A stretch of 64,000 bases of DNA from Plasmodium relictum (Eukaryota; Apicomplexa; Aconoidasida; Haemosporida; Plasmodiidae): NCBI RefSeq assembly GCF_900005765.1, contig NC_041682.1, positions 251,636-315,635 of the forward strand. The letters run 5' to 3'. Shown here piece by piece: positions 11,685-25,270 of this stretch; position 1 is the stretch's first letter, and each line of letters opens with the position of its first letter. Position numbers and translations under genes: made by a program. The notes under the pieces were generated by a model, which was not told the DNA's origin, searched no databases, and worked only from the letters and a program-made list of their open reading frames with translations.

Positions 11685-12725
11685 ATGGAAAATTGGGTTC
11701 TTGTACAAAATAAATATAAATTAAAAAAAAAAAAGAAGAAAAATAAAAAAATAGAAGAATTTTATATTGACAAAGAAGAAAGAAAAGACTTGAATTATAA
11801 TATAGAAAAATATAAAGAAAGTCAACATAATGAAAAAAAACGTACAGAAAGTATCTACAATGAAATAAAAAAAGTTATATCATATTTAGAAAAAAGCATT
11901 TTTTTTAAAAATTTCCAAAAAAAATTTAATGAGATAAATAGAAATAATATTAACACTGGAATAATTTGTTTAGGTTTAGGTTCTTTAATAGATATAAATC
12001 CTAATAATAAAAAATCATGTATTTATCAGTTGAGTTTTATATTATTATTAAAAAAAATATATAACATTTCTAATATATACATTTATGATCCTAAAATTAC
12101 TAAAATAGATAAAAATGTATATGATTTATTTAACATAGAAATACTAATTTGTCTTGAAAAAAATAATATGAGACATCAAAATAAGGAAAATAAAGATAAA
12201 GAGAAAACAATTCAAGAAAATAATAACGATGAAAAAAATATTCAAACGATTAGAATTACAAATAAAAATGAAAATTTTTTATTATATATGCCTCATTGTG
12301 ATATTAGTTTATATGGAGAAATTTTATATTACATTTTTATGTATGAAAAATTAATATATTTAAATGCTCATTTTTTTATTCATTTAGAAAACATTATTTT
12401 TCTTGGTAATAGTTTTGAATATTATAAAGATCATATTTATTTATATAAGCCATTTGGATTATCCTCTGATATTATTCAGACTCTATGTGAATATGAAAAA
12501 CATTTAAATATTAAAACTAATGAAATAATTTTAAATAAACTAAAGAATAATTTTAAAGAAGCTCATTTTATATTTTATATTCTAAACTTTTCACAAGAAA
12601 TTAAGTTTCCAATATTTTCTGAATATATCTCTGCTTTTAATGATTTATCTATTACAACATTTAATAAAATACAAAATAAATTAATTTTTTGGTCAGATAT
12701 TTATAAAAACTTGATTTATCAATAA
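11685..12725 (+). CDS. SRR1-like protein
   Basis: Single-exon ORF of 346 residues. The start is typical of the SRR1 family: a Trp-Val pair followed at once by a strongly basic stretch (MENWVLVQNKYKLKKKKKK). The family core follows: GIICLGLGSL near residue 94, the YQLSFILLLKK helix, YDPKI, and MPHCDISLYGEIL near residue 202, which matches the SRR1 signature (M-P-H-C-x(3)-L-Y). A later block reads IENIIFLGNSFEYY. SRR1 proteins (Arabidopsis SRR1, yeast Ber1, human SRRD) are linked to clock, tubulin or haem regulation, but their biochemical activity is unclear. A Lys/Asn/Glu-rich insert of about 40 residues splits the domain near residues 160-195. It is convergent with SPATR. Confidence 0.82.
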   Translation: MENWVLVQNKYKLKKKKKKNKKIEEFYIDKEERKDLNYNIEKYKESQHNEKKRTESIYNEIKKVISYLEKSIFFKNFQKKFNEINRNNINTGIICLGLGSLIDINPNNKKSCIYQLSFILLLKKIYNISNIYIYDPKITKIDKNVYDLFNIEILICLEKNNMRHQNKENKDKEKTIQENNNDEKNIQTIRITNKNENFLLYMPHCDISLYGEILYYIFMYEKLIYLNAHFFIHLENIIFLGNSFEYYKDHIYLYKPFGLSSDIIQTLCEYEKHLNIKTNEIILNKLKNNFKEAHFIFYILNFSQEIKFPIFSEYISAFNDLSITTFNKIQNKLIFWSDIYKNLIYQ

Positions 12726-13340
12726 AGAAATATTTTGCATAAGTATATATATATTTATTAATTTATTTATATGCTTATTTTTATTTTTTTTAAATTTTTA
12801 TTAAAAAAAAAAGAAGTAGCTTGTTAAAGGAAAAAAAAAAGGAATTTATAAATATATATATATATATATATATTTTCTTTTTAATAATTTTCTTATATTT
12901 CTCTAATTAATTTCACTATAGTATTCTAATTATTTCATTTTTTTTTTAAATAATATTAATTACATTAAAAAACTTTTAGAACTTTAAGTACGTTATTATT
13001 AATAAGAAAAAGCTAATAAATAAAATTTTGTTTTAACATAAAACCATTATTCTTTAAATTATAAAGAAAAATAAAATTATAATAAAATGCTAATAGTCTA
13101 AATAATATATATTTGGAAATAAAAAAAAAAAAAAAAAAACATACTAAAAATATTGTATAATATATTTCTTTTTACATAAAGATATATACATGTATTTCTA
13201 AATAAATTTTTCTGAAAGGAGTAACCACAGTTATAAGTTTTTTTTTTTTTTTATGTAAAATAAAATTAAATATTCTACATTCTTAATTCTATTAAAAGTT
13301 ATCATATAAATATATTTTATATTTTTACTTTTTTCTTCTT
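12726..13340. other. Convergent intergenic region
   Basis: This is 615 bp between the 3' ends of the SRR1-like gene and SPATR. It should contain both 3' UTRs. It has an (AT)n run near 12855-12873 and A/T homopolymers, with no gene visible. Confidence 0.7.
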
Positions 13341-14218
13341 TTATTCACACGGTTGGGTTTCTTCAATTATATTTCTTGGTATTATTTTATTATTCCATAA
13401 GCAAAAATTATTATTGTTCTGATTAGATCTTACAACTTTTCTACTTCTTCTTTGTATTTTATCTGTACACTCGCTCCAATCAGACCATTCCGTATATTTA
13501 CAATTAACATTATCATTTTCTACTTTTCTACATAAATAAAAATGATTTACTGTACATTTACGTGGAACATATATAGAACTCTCTTTTTCTCTTTCGATAA
13601 TTTCTTCTTTTGAAACATAACCAGATGCACCTATAATTTCAAAATCAGGATTTTCTTCATCAGATTTATTTTTACATATAACAGCTAATTCATAATCAAT
13701 TACAACAGACATATTTTTAAATCCTTTGTCTTTTGAATTATCACATAATATTTTCATCCATTTAGGTGTTACTCTATTTCTTTGATTTTTACTTTCTATT
13801 TGATTTAGTTTTGTTTGTATATCTAGAACATCTTCTTCATTACACATTATATATCCTCTTGGACACCAGCAACTGAAAATTTTATTAAAATAGTAAACTT
13901 AATATTTAACATTTATATATAAACAAAGTAACTTTATTAACATGCATTCAAAAATATATATATTAAAATTTTTAGGATAAATGTTTTAAAAAAAAAAAAA
14001 GTAAATTACTGTTTTAAATCTCCTTCTCTTGCTGAAAATATTATACATGTATTTCCTTCAATTTCAGGATCGAAGTTAATACCATTATTTTTTTTTTTTT
14101 CATTTCCACCATTAATATCAATGGAACTATTTTTTGATGATTTCCTATTCAATTCCAAACTAATATTTTGTAAAAAATAAAAAAAAGTTGAAAAAAACAA
14201 AAAAAAACCCTTTTTCAT
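13341..14218 (-). CDS. SPATR: SPATR, secreted protein with altered thrombospondin repeat
   Basis: Secreted invasion-associated protein of sporozoites and blood stages. Two exons, complement(join(13341..13872, 14010..14218)), give 246 residues, close to the known P. falciparum length of about 250. Exon 1 has a signal peptide (MKKGFFLFFSTFFYFLQNIS). The junction restores a Cys-rich stretch (H-C-W-C-P-R-G-Y). The central region has scattered cysteines and is reported to resemble a type II EGF-like domain. The C-terminal block YTEWSDWSECTDKIQRRSRK is the altered thrombospondin type 1 repeat: the W-x-x-W-S-x-C core is kept while the usual CSVTCG part is missing. There is no membrane anchor. The intron of 137 bp uses GT..AG. 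An upstream GCATGC site is listed separately. Confidence 0.95.
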
Positions 14219-15426
14219 TACATCAAATATTAAAAAAAATCAAATTTCATATTTCTATTTCCTTTTTCTAATTAAATATTTACTAAACATTCATAAAAAA
14301 TGCTATATCTTAAACTTTTATAGTAAAAATAGAAAAAATCATTTCGAATAAAGCAAATAATAAAAAATAAAATTACAAGAGAAAAAATATTTATGTATAG
14401 AAAAAAAGGAAAAAAAAAAAAGAGACTATTCCCTAATAGAATAGATGCACTTCCTTTTTATTCTGTTTTATAATATTTGTATATTTAAGCTTCATTATAA
14501 TTGTAAAATTTACTTAATAATACCATATATATATATATATTTAATATATTTGTTTTTCTTCTTTTTTTTTTTTATATTAATTTTTTAATTCTTATTCTTA
14601 TTTGTTGTTTTATTTATGTGCATATTTAAACTCTGTTACTTGTTCTAGGTTCAACTTTTTTTTGCATGCGAAAGTTTTATAGATGTATTGAGTTTTTTTT
14701 TTTTTATGAATTTTTGCAACTGTTGCAAATATTGTTTTAATAGAAAATGAAAATAAAAAAAAAAAAAAAAGAGTTACTTTAATGAGTATTAAATTCCTAT
14801 TTTATTTTTTAAAAATAAAATAGAAAATATATTAATACATATAGAGACAAGAATAAAAAATGTTCCAAACTTCTTTTAAATTAAATAATTGAAATCTTAT
14901 TAATATTGTAAAAAAGTATAATAATAATTAAATAAAGTGCGTTTTTGTTTTTTTTTAAATATTTGTAAAAAAAAAAAAAAAAAAAGAAATAATTTAATAT
15001 GACAAACTAAAATATGTATAAAAGCTATGACATTATTTTTGTGTGTAAAATTTTTATATTACACATAATTACAAAAGAAATATTTTTTTAAAAAATTAGA
15101 TATATTCTATGAATATTTTCACTTTTTTTATAAAACTGTTGCTGAAATAATGTTTAAAAAAAAATAATGCATATATATATATTTTTTTTTATAAACTGTA
15201 ACCTTATTGAAATAAAAAAAATATTTTTATGTAAAACTTGAGTAAATATCAAAATACTAATACTTTTATAGTATGATGTCATTTAGTAACTATAATGTAA
15301 ACATGTTAATAATAATAAAAAAAAAAAAAATTTCTCTTATTAAAAATAATATAAGCGCATTAAATATGTAAAAATATAAATATATATACCTTTTATAATA
15401 TTATCATTTTTAAATTAACCTTTTAA
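14219..15426. promoter_or_regulatory. SPATR upstream region
   Basis: About 1.2 kb upstream of SPATR and downstream of the Nup155-like gene. It holds the GCATGC site at 14663-14669 and, about 50 bp further upstream, two TTGCAA hexamers separated by five bases (14714-14730). The rest is A/T-rich with no gene visible. Confidence 0.6.
14663..14669. promoter_or_regulatory. TGCATGC motif, candidate AP2-Sp site
   Basis: TGCATGC, containing the palindrome GCATGC, lies about 445 bp upstream of the SPATR start codon. The sporozoite factor AP2-Sp is known to bind TGCATGCA, and SPATR is a sporozoite-expressed gene. Position and sequence are seen; the regulatory role is inference. Confidence 0.5.
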
Positions 15427-18400
15427 TTAGCAATTAAAATTATTTTCATTTATAGTAATTTTACAAGATATTTCTTCAAGATATATTCTAAATTTTTTTA
15501 GAAATTCATTGATATTTTGAAATTCTACAATTTGATTTAGAAATGGAATTTTTGCTAATACTTCATTGAAAGTAATATATATATCATCAAAAAATCTTTT
15601 TAATATATCAACAGACGATTTTTTAATTTTTTCATTATCATAAATTGATGAATCTAGCATAATAGAACTAATATCATAATTTCTTGAAGCTGCATCAGAT
15701 GTATATTCAAAATAAAATTCAGCTCTTGATAATAATTCTTTTAATAAAGTTATTAATGAATAATTACTAATATATTCTGGTCTTCCATTTTTATCTTTTA
15801 AAAAACATCCAATATTATTTTTTTCGTTATAACTTTTTTCTTCATTGTAAAAGAAAAAAGAACAATTATTCTTATCACCATTTATCCAAATTGTAAATAA
15901 GTAATATATAATTATAGCTATTTCATGCTCCTGTAAATGAGATGATTTTTGATGTTTTAAATTATTGTGTATCTTTACATAAACATTTATTAATGACTTA
16001 TATTCAACTTTATGATTTAATAATAAATTAGATATCCAAACAATATAAAAACAATAATTTTTATAACTTAACACAATTAACTCACGATTATTTATAATAT
16101 TTTCATTATTTTCATTTTCACTAAAGCAGTAGTTTACGTTGTACAAATAATACAAAGATTTTCTATCATTTCTGTCTATAGCAATGTTGTCATTCTTTAT
16201 CCTTTTTTTTAATTCTTCCTCCTTTTTTATCATTTCTTTTTCTTCATTTTCTTTATCATCTTCTTCATAGTCTGTTTCTTGTTCTTTCTCTTCTTCCCTA
16301 TCTTCATAATTATCAATATAATCATGATATGAATACACACTACGTAATTTGTGATTAACAGCTTTAGTTATTAACGAAAAGGGAGATAATTTAGAAAAAA
16401 TGATTTTATCTTGGTTTGTTTTATATTCATATGATTCATTAATCAAAATAACATTCATTTGAGAGTCAAGATATATAAGTGGTATGCAATTTAAAAGATA
16501 AATTAACTTCATTTTCTCGTTATTTTTTTTTGTCTTCAATACATTTATCTTGTTTTTTAAAAGGGATCTTACTTTCTTTATTTCAAATAAATTATTCATA
16601 AATTTATGCAATTTTATAACTACTAATAAATACAAACAATTTTTAAATTTGATATCATATAATTTTAGTATGTCACCAATATAATTTATTATAAAATTTA
16701 TATTTTCAAAAGATATAGTTAATGAAAAAGAAAAATCCAATAGTCTTTCAAAGCAAAAAGAATACTTAGAAAAATAAAAAGAACTGCATTTTATATCATT
16801 TTTTAACATATGATTAACTGTTGAGAAACAGTTAGAATTTAATTTATCAATTTTATCTTTTTTTTTATCACATAATATTATTAACTTTAATAAATTGAAA
16901 GATGGAAGAAAATTTTTAAATAGAAGTTTGCTTTTAAAAAATATTTTATTTTTTAAATCTTCTTTTGTATGTATATTTTTTTGAATTATAATTAAAAATT
17001 CTTTAAATGTATCTATTATATCAACTATTCTTTTTATATTTATTTTATTACCAACGTTATTTATTTGTTGATTATAATCAGTTATTACTTCATCTATATT
17101 CTCATATTTGCTTTTAGAAAGATAATTATACATATTTGAAAAGGATTTTTTCATTACATCACTTTCTTCACTATTTATATTTTCAAAGTGTTCAAGAACT
17201 TTTCTAATTTCTTCTTTTGATCCTGTCATAAGAATATCAAAATAATCTTTTAAGATATCCCACTGACAAAATTTATAAACATAAAAAACAAACAGATTTA
17301 TTATTTCATGAAATAATAGTTTATGATAGTTCAAGGATGTTTTACATTTCTTAATTTCTTTTAAATTTAAATAATAAGTATTTTGATTTGATAAATAATC
17401 TTCCTTCAATTTAAACAAGCACTTGTTTTTATTAAATAACGTTTTTAAAGATTTATGAAACTTTTCATCATATGTTATAGTTTTATCAACTGTATAATAA
17501 TTTTTTAAAACTTCTTTATCTAATACACTATTTATATTTAGTAATTCATGAACAGTTTTTTTTTTAAAACTTTCATTTAATTCATTTATATTGCTTTTTT
17601 TTTTATTCATAAAAGAAATATTAGATTCATCATTATAAGAATTTATGTATTCATTTAATAACTTATTTTTTTGGTAATTTCTATTTTTAAAATTACACAC
17701 TTTTTGAATAAGAAAAATCTTTGTTTTCATGCAGTTATCAATATACTCCATCCTCTTTTTTAAACTAGGAAATGAAATTATTTTAAAAAGATATTTATAT
17801 ATATTATAAAATATATCTTTTGTTTCGTTGTTATATAATGGATTTGATAGTAAATAACTCTGCCCTATATAATTGTTTTCATAAATATAATTGTTGTTTG
17901 TTAATTCATTTATGAAAGATTTTTTATTTATACTATTAAAATCTAAAAAATATTCACTGATATGATTATTTATAGATGGAGAAATGTCATAACTTAATTC
18001 ATTCTGATAATATTCTTGTTTCTTTAATTCAGTGATTTCATTATTATTATTGGCAATATTATTTTTCTCTTTTTCTTTTTCAGCTCCTAATTCTTTTTTT
18101 TCTTCTTCTTTTCTTATTTCATCTTTTTCTTTCTCATGCTCTCCAGATTTTTTTACTTCATTTTTATAAATAGTACTTAATAGATTATCTTCTACAGAAA
18201 CGTTCCATTCACAAAAAGCTTTTCTAGAGAAAAATATAACAATATCTTGATATTTAAATTCTCTATAATAGTAAATGAATGCATCATTTATATTTAATTC
18301 ATTTAGTTTAATAAAATAGTATAAATACTGAGATATATTCAGTTCGAAAATAGAACAAGGAAATTCATTTTTACATTTATACAAAATTAAATTAAAAATA

Positions 18401-21400
18401 AAGAAATGGAAGTTGACATCACTAGAATATTCTAATAAAGTAATAAGAAACTTTTTAATTTTATTTTTTTTTTTCTCATTATTTTTATATAAATATTTCA
18501 TATAATTTACATGAATTATTTTTTCTATTGGTAAAAAGCAACTACTATATAATACAAAATAATCGTAATCATACTCTACATCAATATTATTTATAACAAC
18601 TTTACTTGAATAATATTCTTTTAAGTTAAAAAAATTATCATAAATTAGTTTTAAATTTTTCTTTTCAATAAAATTTTCATTGCTCTTCTCTTTAAAGTTT
18701 AATGATTTATAATAGGAATCTATATATAAACTAATTAAAGTGCTAGCACACTTGTAATAATCAGCTTTGTATAATAAAATAATTAGTTTGTATATATTAA
18801 TACTTATTAAGGCATCCTTTAAATTTTCATTTATGAAATGTTCTGCTCTTCTTTCTGATGCTGAAAATTCATCATATTTATCATTTCTATAGTATTCATA
18901 ATTATCTTTTATTTTCATTTTTTTTTTTAAAAAAATTTCTTCTTCAATAATTTTTGTTAAAAAGAGAGCAAGAAATTCATTTTTATGAATAATATATCCT
19001 TGAAAAAATTCAATTGGTATGTATTTTTCTGATTTTATGATACTAAATAGGCACTGTTTTAATATATCCCTGTAAGTTTTACTTAAATAAGTTTTCATAA
19101 AATTACATTTTGTTAGTAAATCAAATAGTGTACTAGATAAATACAAAAAATTTTGCTTATTACCAATATCTTTCTTTTTAATTACATTTTTATTTTTATA
19201 ATAATCACTAATAATTATAGAATAAATAAGTAAATACTCAATACTAAAATTTATAAAATTTAAAATAGAATAAAACTCATTTATCTCATTTACTATAATA
19301 AATGTATAGTCATAGTATATATTTATAATTGATATATCTGTCATTTCTTTAATTTTATTTGCATAATCATTTTTCTTTTTTAATAAGTTTGTTAAAACAA
19401 TACTTACACATAAACTAAGACATTTTAATTTCTCTATTAAATTTAAACAACAATCTAAAGGCACATTCCCAATTAATATTACCATTTCACTATCTTCATA
19501 AAAGCTTCTTTTTCTTTTTTTTTTTGAATACACATCATCGTTCATTCTTACTATACAATAATCTCTCATATTGTAAAATGTTTCTTCATCTTCTTCATTT
19601 TTTTCTTTTGAAATAACAGATATTCCTAAGTCTAGCAAAAAAAAAAAAAAAAAAAAAAAAAATGAAATAAAATAAAATAAAATAAAAGTATGAATAAATT
19701 GAAATAAGAATAAAAAAGAAAAAGACAAAAAAATATTTCTTATAAATAATTAAAAATTAAAAATGAATAAAAGTATGTAAAAAAATTAATGAATTTTCTT
19801 TTTCCATACCTTTTGAATACTCGGATATTTTCATAAATTTTCTAGAATTTGTAGGAAAATTATTTGAGCATTTAAAAATATTATTATTTCTATATTTTTC
19901 ACAAGAAAATAAATGAATAAACATTATTGGTTTCAATAAACGACTTAGTAATAATAATAACCCCTTTGATAATACATTTAATGAACTGTTGTAAAAATTC
20001 ACATTTTTTAAAAACATAATATCAAAATTTTTATTAGTTAAATATTCAAATGCAAAATTACCACTTCTATTTTTTTCTGAATCTAAAAATTTTTTTTTCG
20101 TACTTTTTTTTTCATAAATATTAAATATATTACAATATTCTATATCATTTAATAAAATATTTTGACTAAAATTATCAAGTAAATTATCATTTCTGTTTTT
20201 ATTATTATTGTTTTTAATTATTTCATTTTCTATATCATCAATATTATCATTAAATAAATGATTTATTCCCTTAATTTTTCTTGTTTTTATCTCTAATTCC
20301 ATTGCCTTTTGTAATTTCCCTTGTTTGATAATATAGTCAGCATTTTTATCAATAAAACCAAACTTGAATGGAGTTGGTTTATATATTTTATTTAATATAT
20401 CATAATCTATTTGATTATTGGACTCTTTTATTTTCATATACTGATCTTCTTTTCTTTGTAAATTTTCATTGAACATTTTTTCTAAGTGAATTTTTTTTTC
20501 ATTTTCTTTTTTATTGAAATATAAAGAAGTATTTTCTTTCGGTATTTGTGATAATGATTTTTTACTTAATTTTGGAGACGAATAATTAAATTCTTCAGGT
20601 TTATTTCTAATCATTTTTTGATTATTAATATGAATACTGTTAAAACACATCATTTCAAATTTATAAACATGATTTAATAATAAGCACCATATGATAAATG
20701 GAAATTCCTCATTAGAAGAAATATGTATTATTTTATTTATAAAATATTCATAAATCAATTCATAATCATTTCTTTCTCTTATAAAATTAGAAGCATTTTG
20801 ATTTTTTATTGTATAATTTTTTTCATAATTCATTTTAACTGGCATATTTACTCTTTCATTTTTATTTAAAATACTTTGTTTTATATTTTTATAAAATTCC
20901 TCTGTATTATTTTTTATATGCTTTTTTATTTTAAATTCATTTAAGACAATGTTTTTTATATTTCTATTCTCAAAGGATATATTATAATGTAAATAGTTAT
21001 TTATCATTTTTTCTACTTTTTGAGTTTTTGTATTTTTAGTAATATAATAAATATGCTTGTGTGTTATAATTACTAAATCATAATATTGCTGATACTCACT
21101 TAAGGTATTTTCATCTAAATAAAATGGTGGCATACTTTCTATTTTTCCTTTTGGTTTGCTAATATTTCTTTCATTCTCTTTATATATTAAATTTTTATTA
21201 ATACTTAAATCATTATTCATTATATTTATTTTATTATACATATTAGGTGTATTTCTACTATATCCAAAAAAATTCATGTTTTCATCGTTTCTTGCCATAT
21301 TCATATTGTTTAAATTATTTTCATATGCTACACTCATCATGTTATCCTCATTTTTATGTATCATATCATTTCTTTTATCGTATTTTATCCTATCAACATA

Positions 21401-24400
21401 AAAATCTTTTATTATATTATCTTTTTGCGATTTCTCAAAAAATTCATGGAAATAATAGTTTTTTTTTTTATATATTATACCAATTATTTCTTCATTTATA
21501 TAATATTCATTTAAATGCTTAAAAACATATTTATTTTTATTATAATTAGAAACACTTATGTTACCAAATTCATCTGAATTTGTTAATAATTGTAACTTAT
21601 AACAAAAAATTTCCTTTTTCTTTTTATTGAATTCGTTATCATCGTCTAATTCTTCATTATTATCTTCATCCTCTTCATCATCTTCGTCATAATCATCATA
21701 ATTTTCATCATAATCAAAAGAATCATCATTTTCTCCACAATCATTTATTTTTTCTTCTTCTACAGTTTTATTTTTACTTCTTTTTCTAACTTCATTACCT
21801 ATATTTCCCAAATCCTTTGCATTGCTTTTCATTACTTGTATGCTTCCATCTTTTATAGAAACAGATTTTTTTGTTTTTTTTATTATATTTATATTTTCTT
21901 GGCTTAAGAAGTTTTTATTTATATTACATAATTTGTTTTTATCTAAATTGTTATATTTTTTCATTTCTTTTTTTTTTACAATAACATATAAATTTTTTAA
22001 ATAGTGAGTAAAAACAACTTTAGAATCTTTTTCATCAATTTTTAATCCTTTTTTGTGAGGGAAATTTTGAAAATCTCTTAAAACAAATTTAAAATTATCA
22101 CTATCTAAATTTTTCACAAGTGATAAATAATATATATTGAAATTATTATCTATCAACTTTAGAAAAATATTATTTCTCTCATGTATACAATTAATATGCA
22201 TATCAACAATATTTAATTTATTAAAAGAATTTATATTTATATTACAAGAATATAAATATTTTCTATTATTATTATTATTATTACTATAAAAAAAATCACT
22301 ATTAGTATTGTAACAATCGTGATATACTATATTATTATCATCAATAAAATGAATTTTTTTCAACTCTTTCACTAAATCATTTTTTGTGAATATAATAGTT
22401 TCCGACATATAATTTTTTTTATTATCTATTATGTTTGATAACAATTTCACATGAATATCACTGTTTTCATACAATACATACAGTATAGATCTTTCTTGAT
22501 CAATTAAAATTTTTCTTACTTTATTTTTGTAAAAAGAAAAATATTTTAAAGAATAAGTATTAAATACTTTTTTTAAATGATATTTAATTGGAAAAAGTTG
22601 TAGATCATCGCAGTAAATATTTTTGTTATACTCATTTAAAATTTCTCTATCATTTAAAAAATCAGGCTTTTCATTTTGCTTATATTGATGAATTAAAATA
22701 TTTTTATTTTTGCTATTTATATAATTTTCGTTTTTTGATATATCTATTACACTTTTCTTTTGTGAAAATAATGCCTCATTTAAGCTACTTACTAAAGAAT
22801 CTAAAGAATTAAAAATTATTTTCTTAAAAATATTTAATGGCTTGAACAATTCTTTCTTTTCATAAATGAATTCATATACAATTCCATTTTCAACAACTAA
22901 AAATATTCTCTCATTTTTTTCATCGGAAGAAATGTATTCAAACTTCTTTTTAAAATCTTTAGGTAATTTAAATAACAAAAACAAATATATATTAAAATAA
23001 AATGGATAAATGGTTTGATAAACTAATTGTTCACTAACTGAAATATTAAAATCTTCTTCACAATTAAAATATAAATGAATATTAAAAAAATAAAAAGAAT
23101 TTTCAGTTACAAGCATTAAATAATAATTTTTTATAGAATTATAAAAGGTGTCTAATGGAAAAAATTTATTCAAATACACAATATCTAAGCATTCAAGAGG
23201 TGCATCTATTATGATTGTCATTATTTTGCTATTAATGTTATTTAAATTATATAAATGCAAATAATTTATATCATTAGATTTTTCATATAACCATAATATA
23301 TTAATATTTTCTATTATTCCCTTTTTTACATAATTTATTTTTGTTTTCCATTTTTTCTTTTTTTTTAATAATAATAAATCAAATTTTCTAGAATATATAT
23401 TATATAAAATATCTTTGTTTCTGTTACAATTTAATAAATAATTTATTTTATATATATTATTATAAAACAATATATTTTTTTGATTATTCTCATATACGGT
23501 TTGTTCATCATTTAAAATGATTCTACATATCCTTAAAAATAAATTAAAATCACATGTTAAATTTAATTGTTCCTTCTTTAGCTTCTCTGTATCATCTTTT
23601 TTTTTTATTTCTTCATAATTATCTATCAAGCAATCTAAAGCATTATCAAATATTTCTACAAATTTTTTTTTTATATCTAATTTTTCATCTTTACTATCTT
23701 GTAAATCAGAAGTATGCAATAAAGAATTTTCTATAACACTTAATTTTTTTTCAATTGAATTTAAATAATCTCCTGATTTTATTTCAGATAATAAAATCTT
23801 ATATTTATCATAAATATAATTCATATTCATCATGCTATCTTTTTTTATTCTATTACCAAAAAAATAATTATACTTTTTCTTTTCTTCATACCCTTTTATG
23901 CCATTATATTTGCTTTTATATAAATAAGAATCATTAAACACTTCATTTAATTGGCCAATGTTCTCTTTTTCATTCGCTTTCTCTTCTTCAGTGTCATATA
24001 TAAAATTCATTTTATTATTATATTTATCATTGTTATTACTAGTTAAATTTAATATCCTTTGAATAATTTTTTCATTTTGTTTTATTTCTTCCTTGTTTTT
24101 TTCCGAATTTTTCATTTTTTCATAATCTGTATTTAAATTTATTTTTGTTTCATCAGAATTAGATAAAATGTTTAATAAAAATTCTTTTTTTTTATTAACA
24201 CTCTTCATTCTTTTGTTTAAAAATGAATTATCATTACCATTATATTTGTTCATAACGAAATTATTATAAAATTTTTTAATATTGTTAAATAAAAATGAAG
24301 ACCTTTTTTTGTTTAAATTATTTTTTTCTTTGTTTATATAATATAATTTGCTATTGCTATCCAATTTGTTTTCGTGATTTATAATATTTTCCCCTTCTAA

Positions 24401-25270
24401 ATGATTCTTTCCATTATTTTCAATAGTTCCTAATAATTCTTTATCTTGTAAAATATTTTTTTCTTTATCTAAATCATTAGAAAACCTTGAAAAAATAGGA
24501 CAGTTGAGACTTTCATCTTCAAAAATGGACATATCACATAGATCTTCGATACTACTGTTGTGAATAAAAAAATCATCATTTTTTTCATTTGAATTTTCAA
24601 CAGCAAAAAAATTTTCTTCTGAAGATAATTCATTGTTCAATTCCATTTCATTTTTTTTTATACTCTCTATAGTTTTAGCATATTTTTTATAATCATTAGT
24701 ATACTCACTATTTTTTTTTTTATTTTCAATAAATTTCCTCTTATTTATTTCTTCTTTATCTATATTTTCATTTTCTTTTTCATTATCATTATTATTTATA
24801 TTTATTTTATATTTTCCTCTTATGTGTTCACCAGTTTGATCCTCATCACAGTATTCAATATTTTTAAAATTACTTTTTTTTTCAGTTATTGCATGCTCTA
24901 ATTTTGTAAGTTTTTCTTTATTTACTTTATTTTTTAAATCCTTTTGAAAAAAAACATTTTCTCCAGAGTCACTATAAATTTTCCTAATGCATATATTTTC
25001 CATATAAATTTTATTTTTTTCATCCTTCAAGTTTTTATTTTTATCCTTTGTATTTATTTTTTTTTCATTCTTATTTGAACTTACTTTTTCTTCACTTTTA
25101 TTATCACTGTATATATTTTTTTCCTGATTATCTACATCTAAATTTTTCATTTTTCTCCTTTCTTCTGAAATGAATTCTTCATCTTTATCTGTTGGTGTTT
25201 TTGTTATATTTATATTTTTTTCTATATCAATTTTTCTATCCTCCTTTTCGTATATATTCTTTTTTTCCAT
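15427..25270 (-). CDS. NUP155: Nup155/Nup170-family nucleoporin
   Basis: I join two long reading frames into one gene: complement(join(15427..19631, 19810..25270)), 3221 residues. Exon 1 ends AAAAG|GTATGG and exon 2 begins TAG|ACTTAGG, which keeps frame (...YSK-D-LGIS...). The start at 25270 (MEKKN) is preferred because the residues before it come from an A/T run. Residues ~1-560 are disordered. About 590-1110 form strand-rich repeats compatible with a beta-propeller, with IFLVVENGIVYEF and ILIDQERSILYVLYENSDIHV resembling Nup155 blades. An acidic insert lies near 1175-1215. LLLLLSRLLKPIM near residue 1765 matches the Nup155/Nup170 block L-x-x-x-[FL]-S-R-[IL]-[LV]-R-P. The C-terminal half is helical, with FFIFNLILYK...FIYYYREFKYQDIVIFFSRKA and SLKKRMEYI following the family order. 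Known Nup155 is about 1390 residues; the excess is Asn/Lys-rich insertion. It would be an inner-ring scaffold of the nuclear pore. The assignment is by eye. Confidence 0.75.
19632..19809 (-). other. Intron of the Nup155-like gene
   Basis: A 178-bp GT..AG intron with a long poly-T tract before the acceptor on the coding strand. Reading through it creates misleading ends: a hydrophobic Phe-rich start for the downstream frame and a short tail for the upstream frame. Confidence 0.85.
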
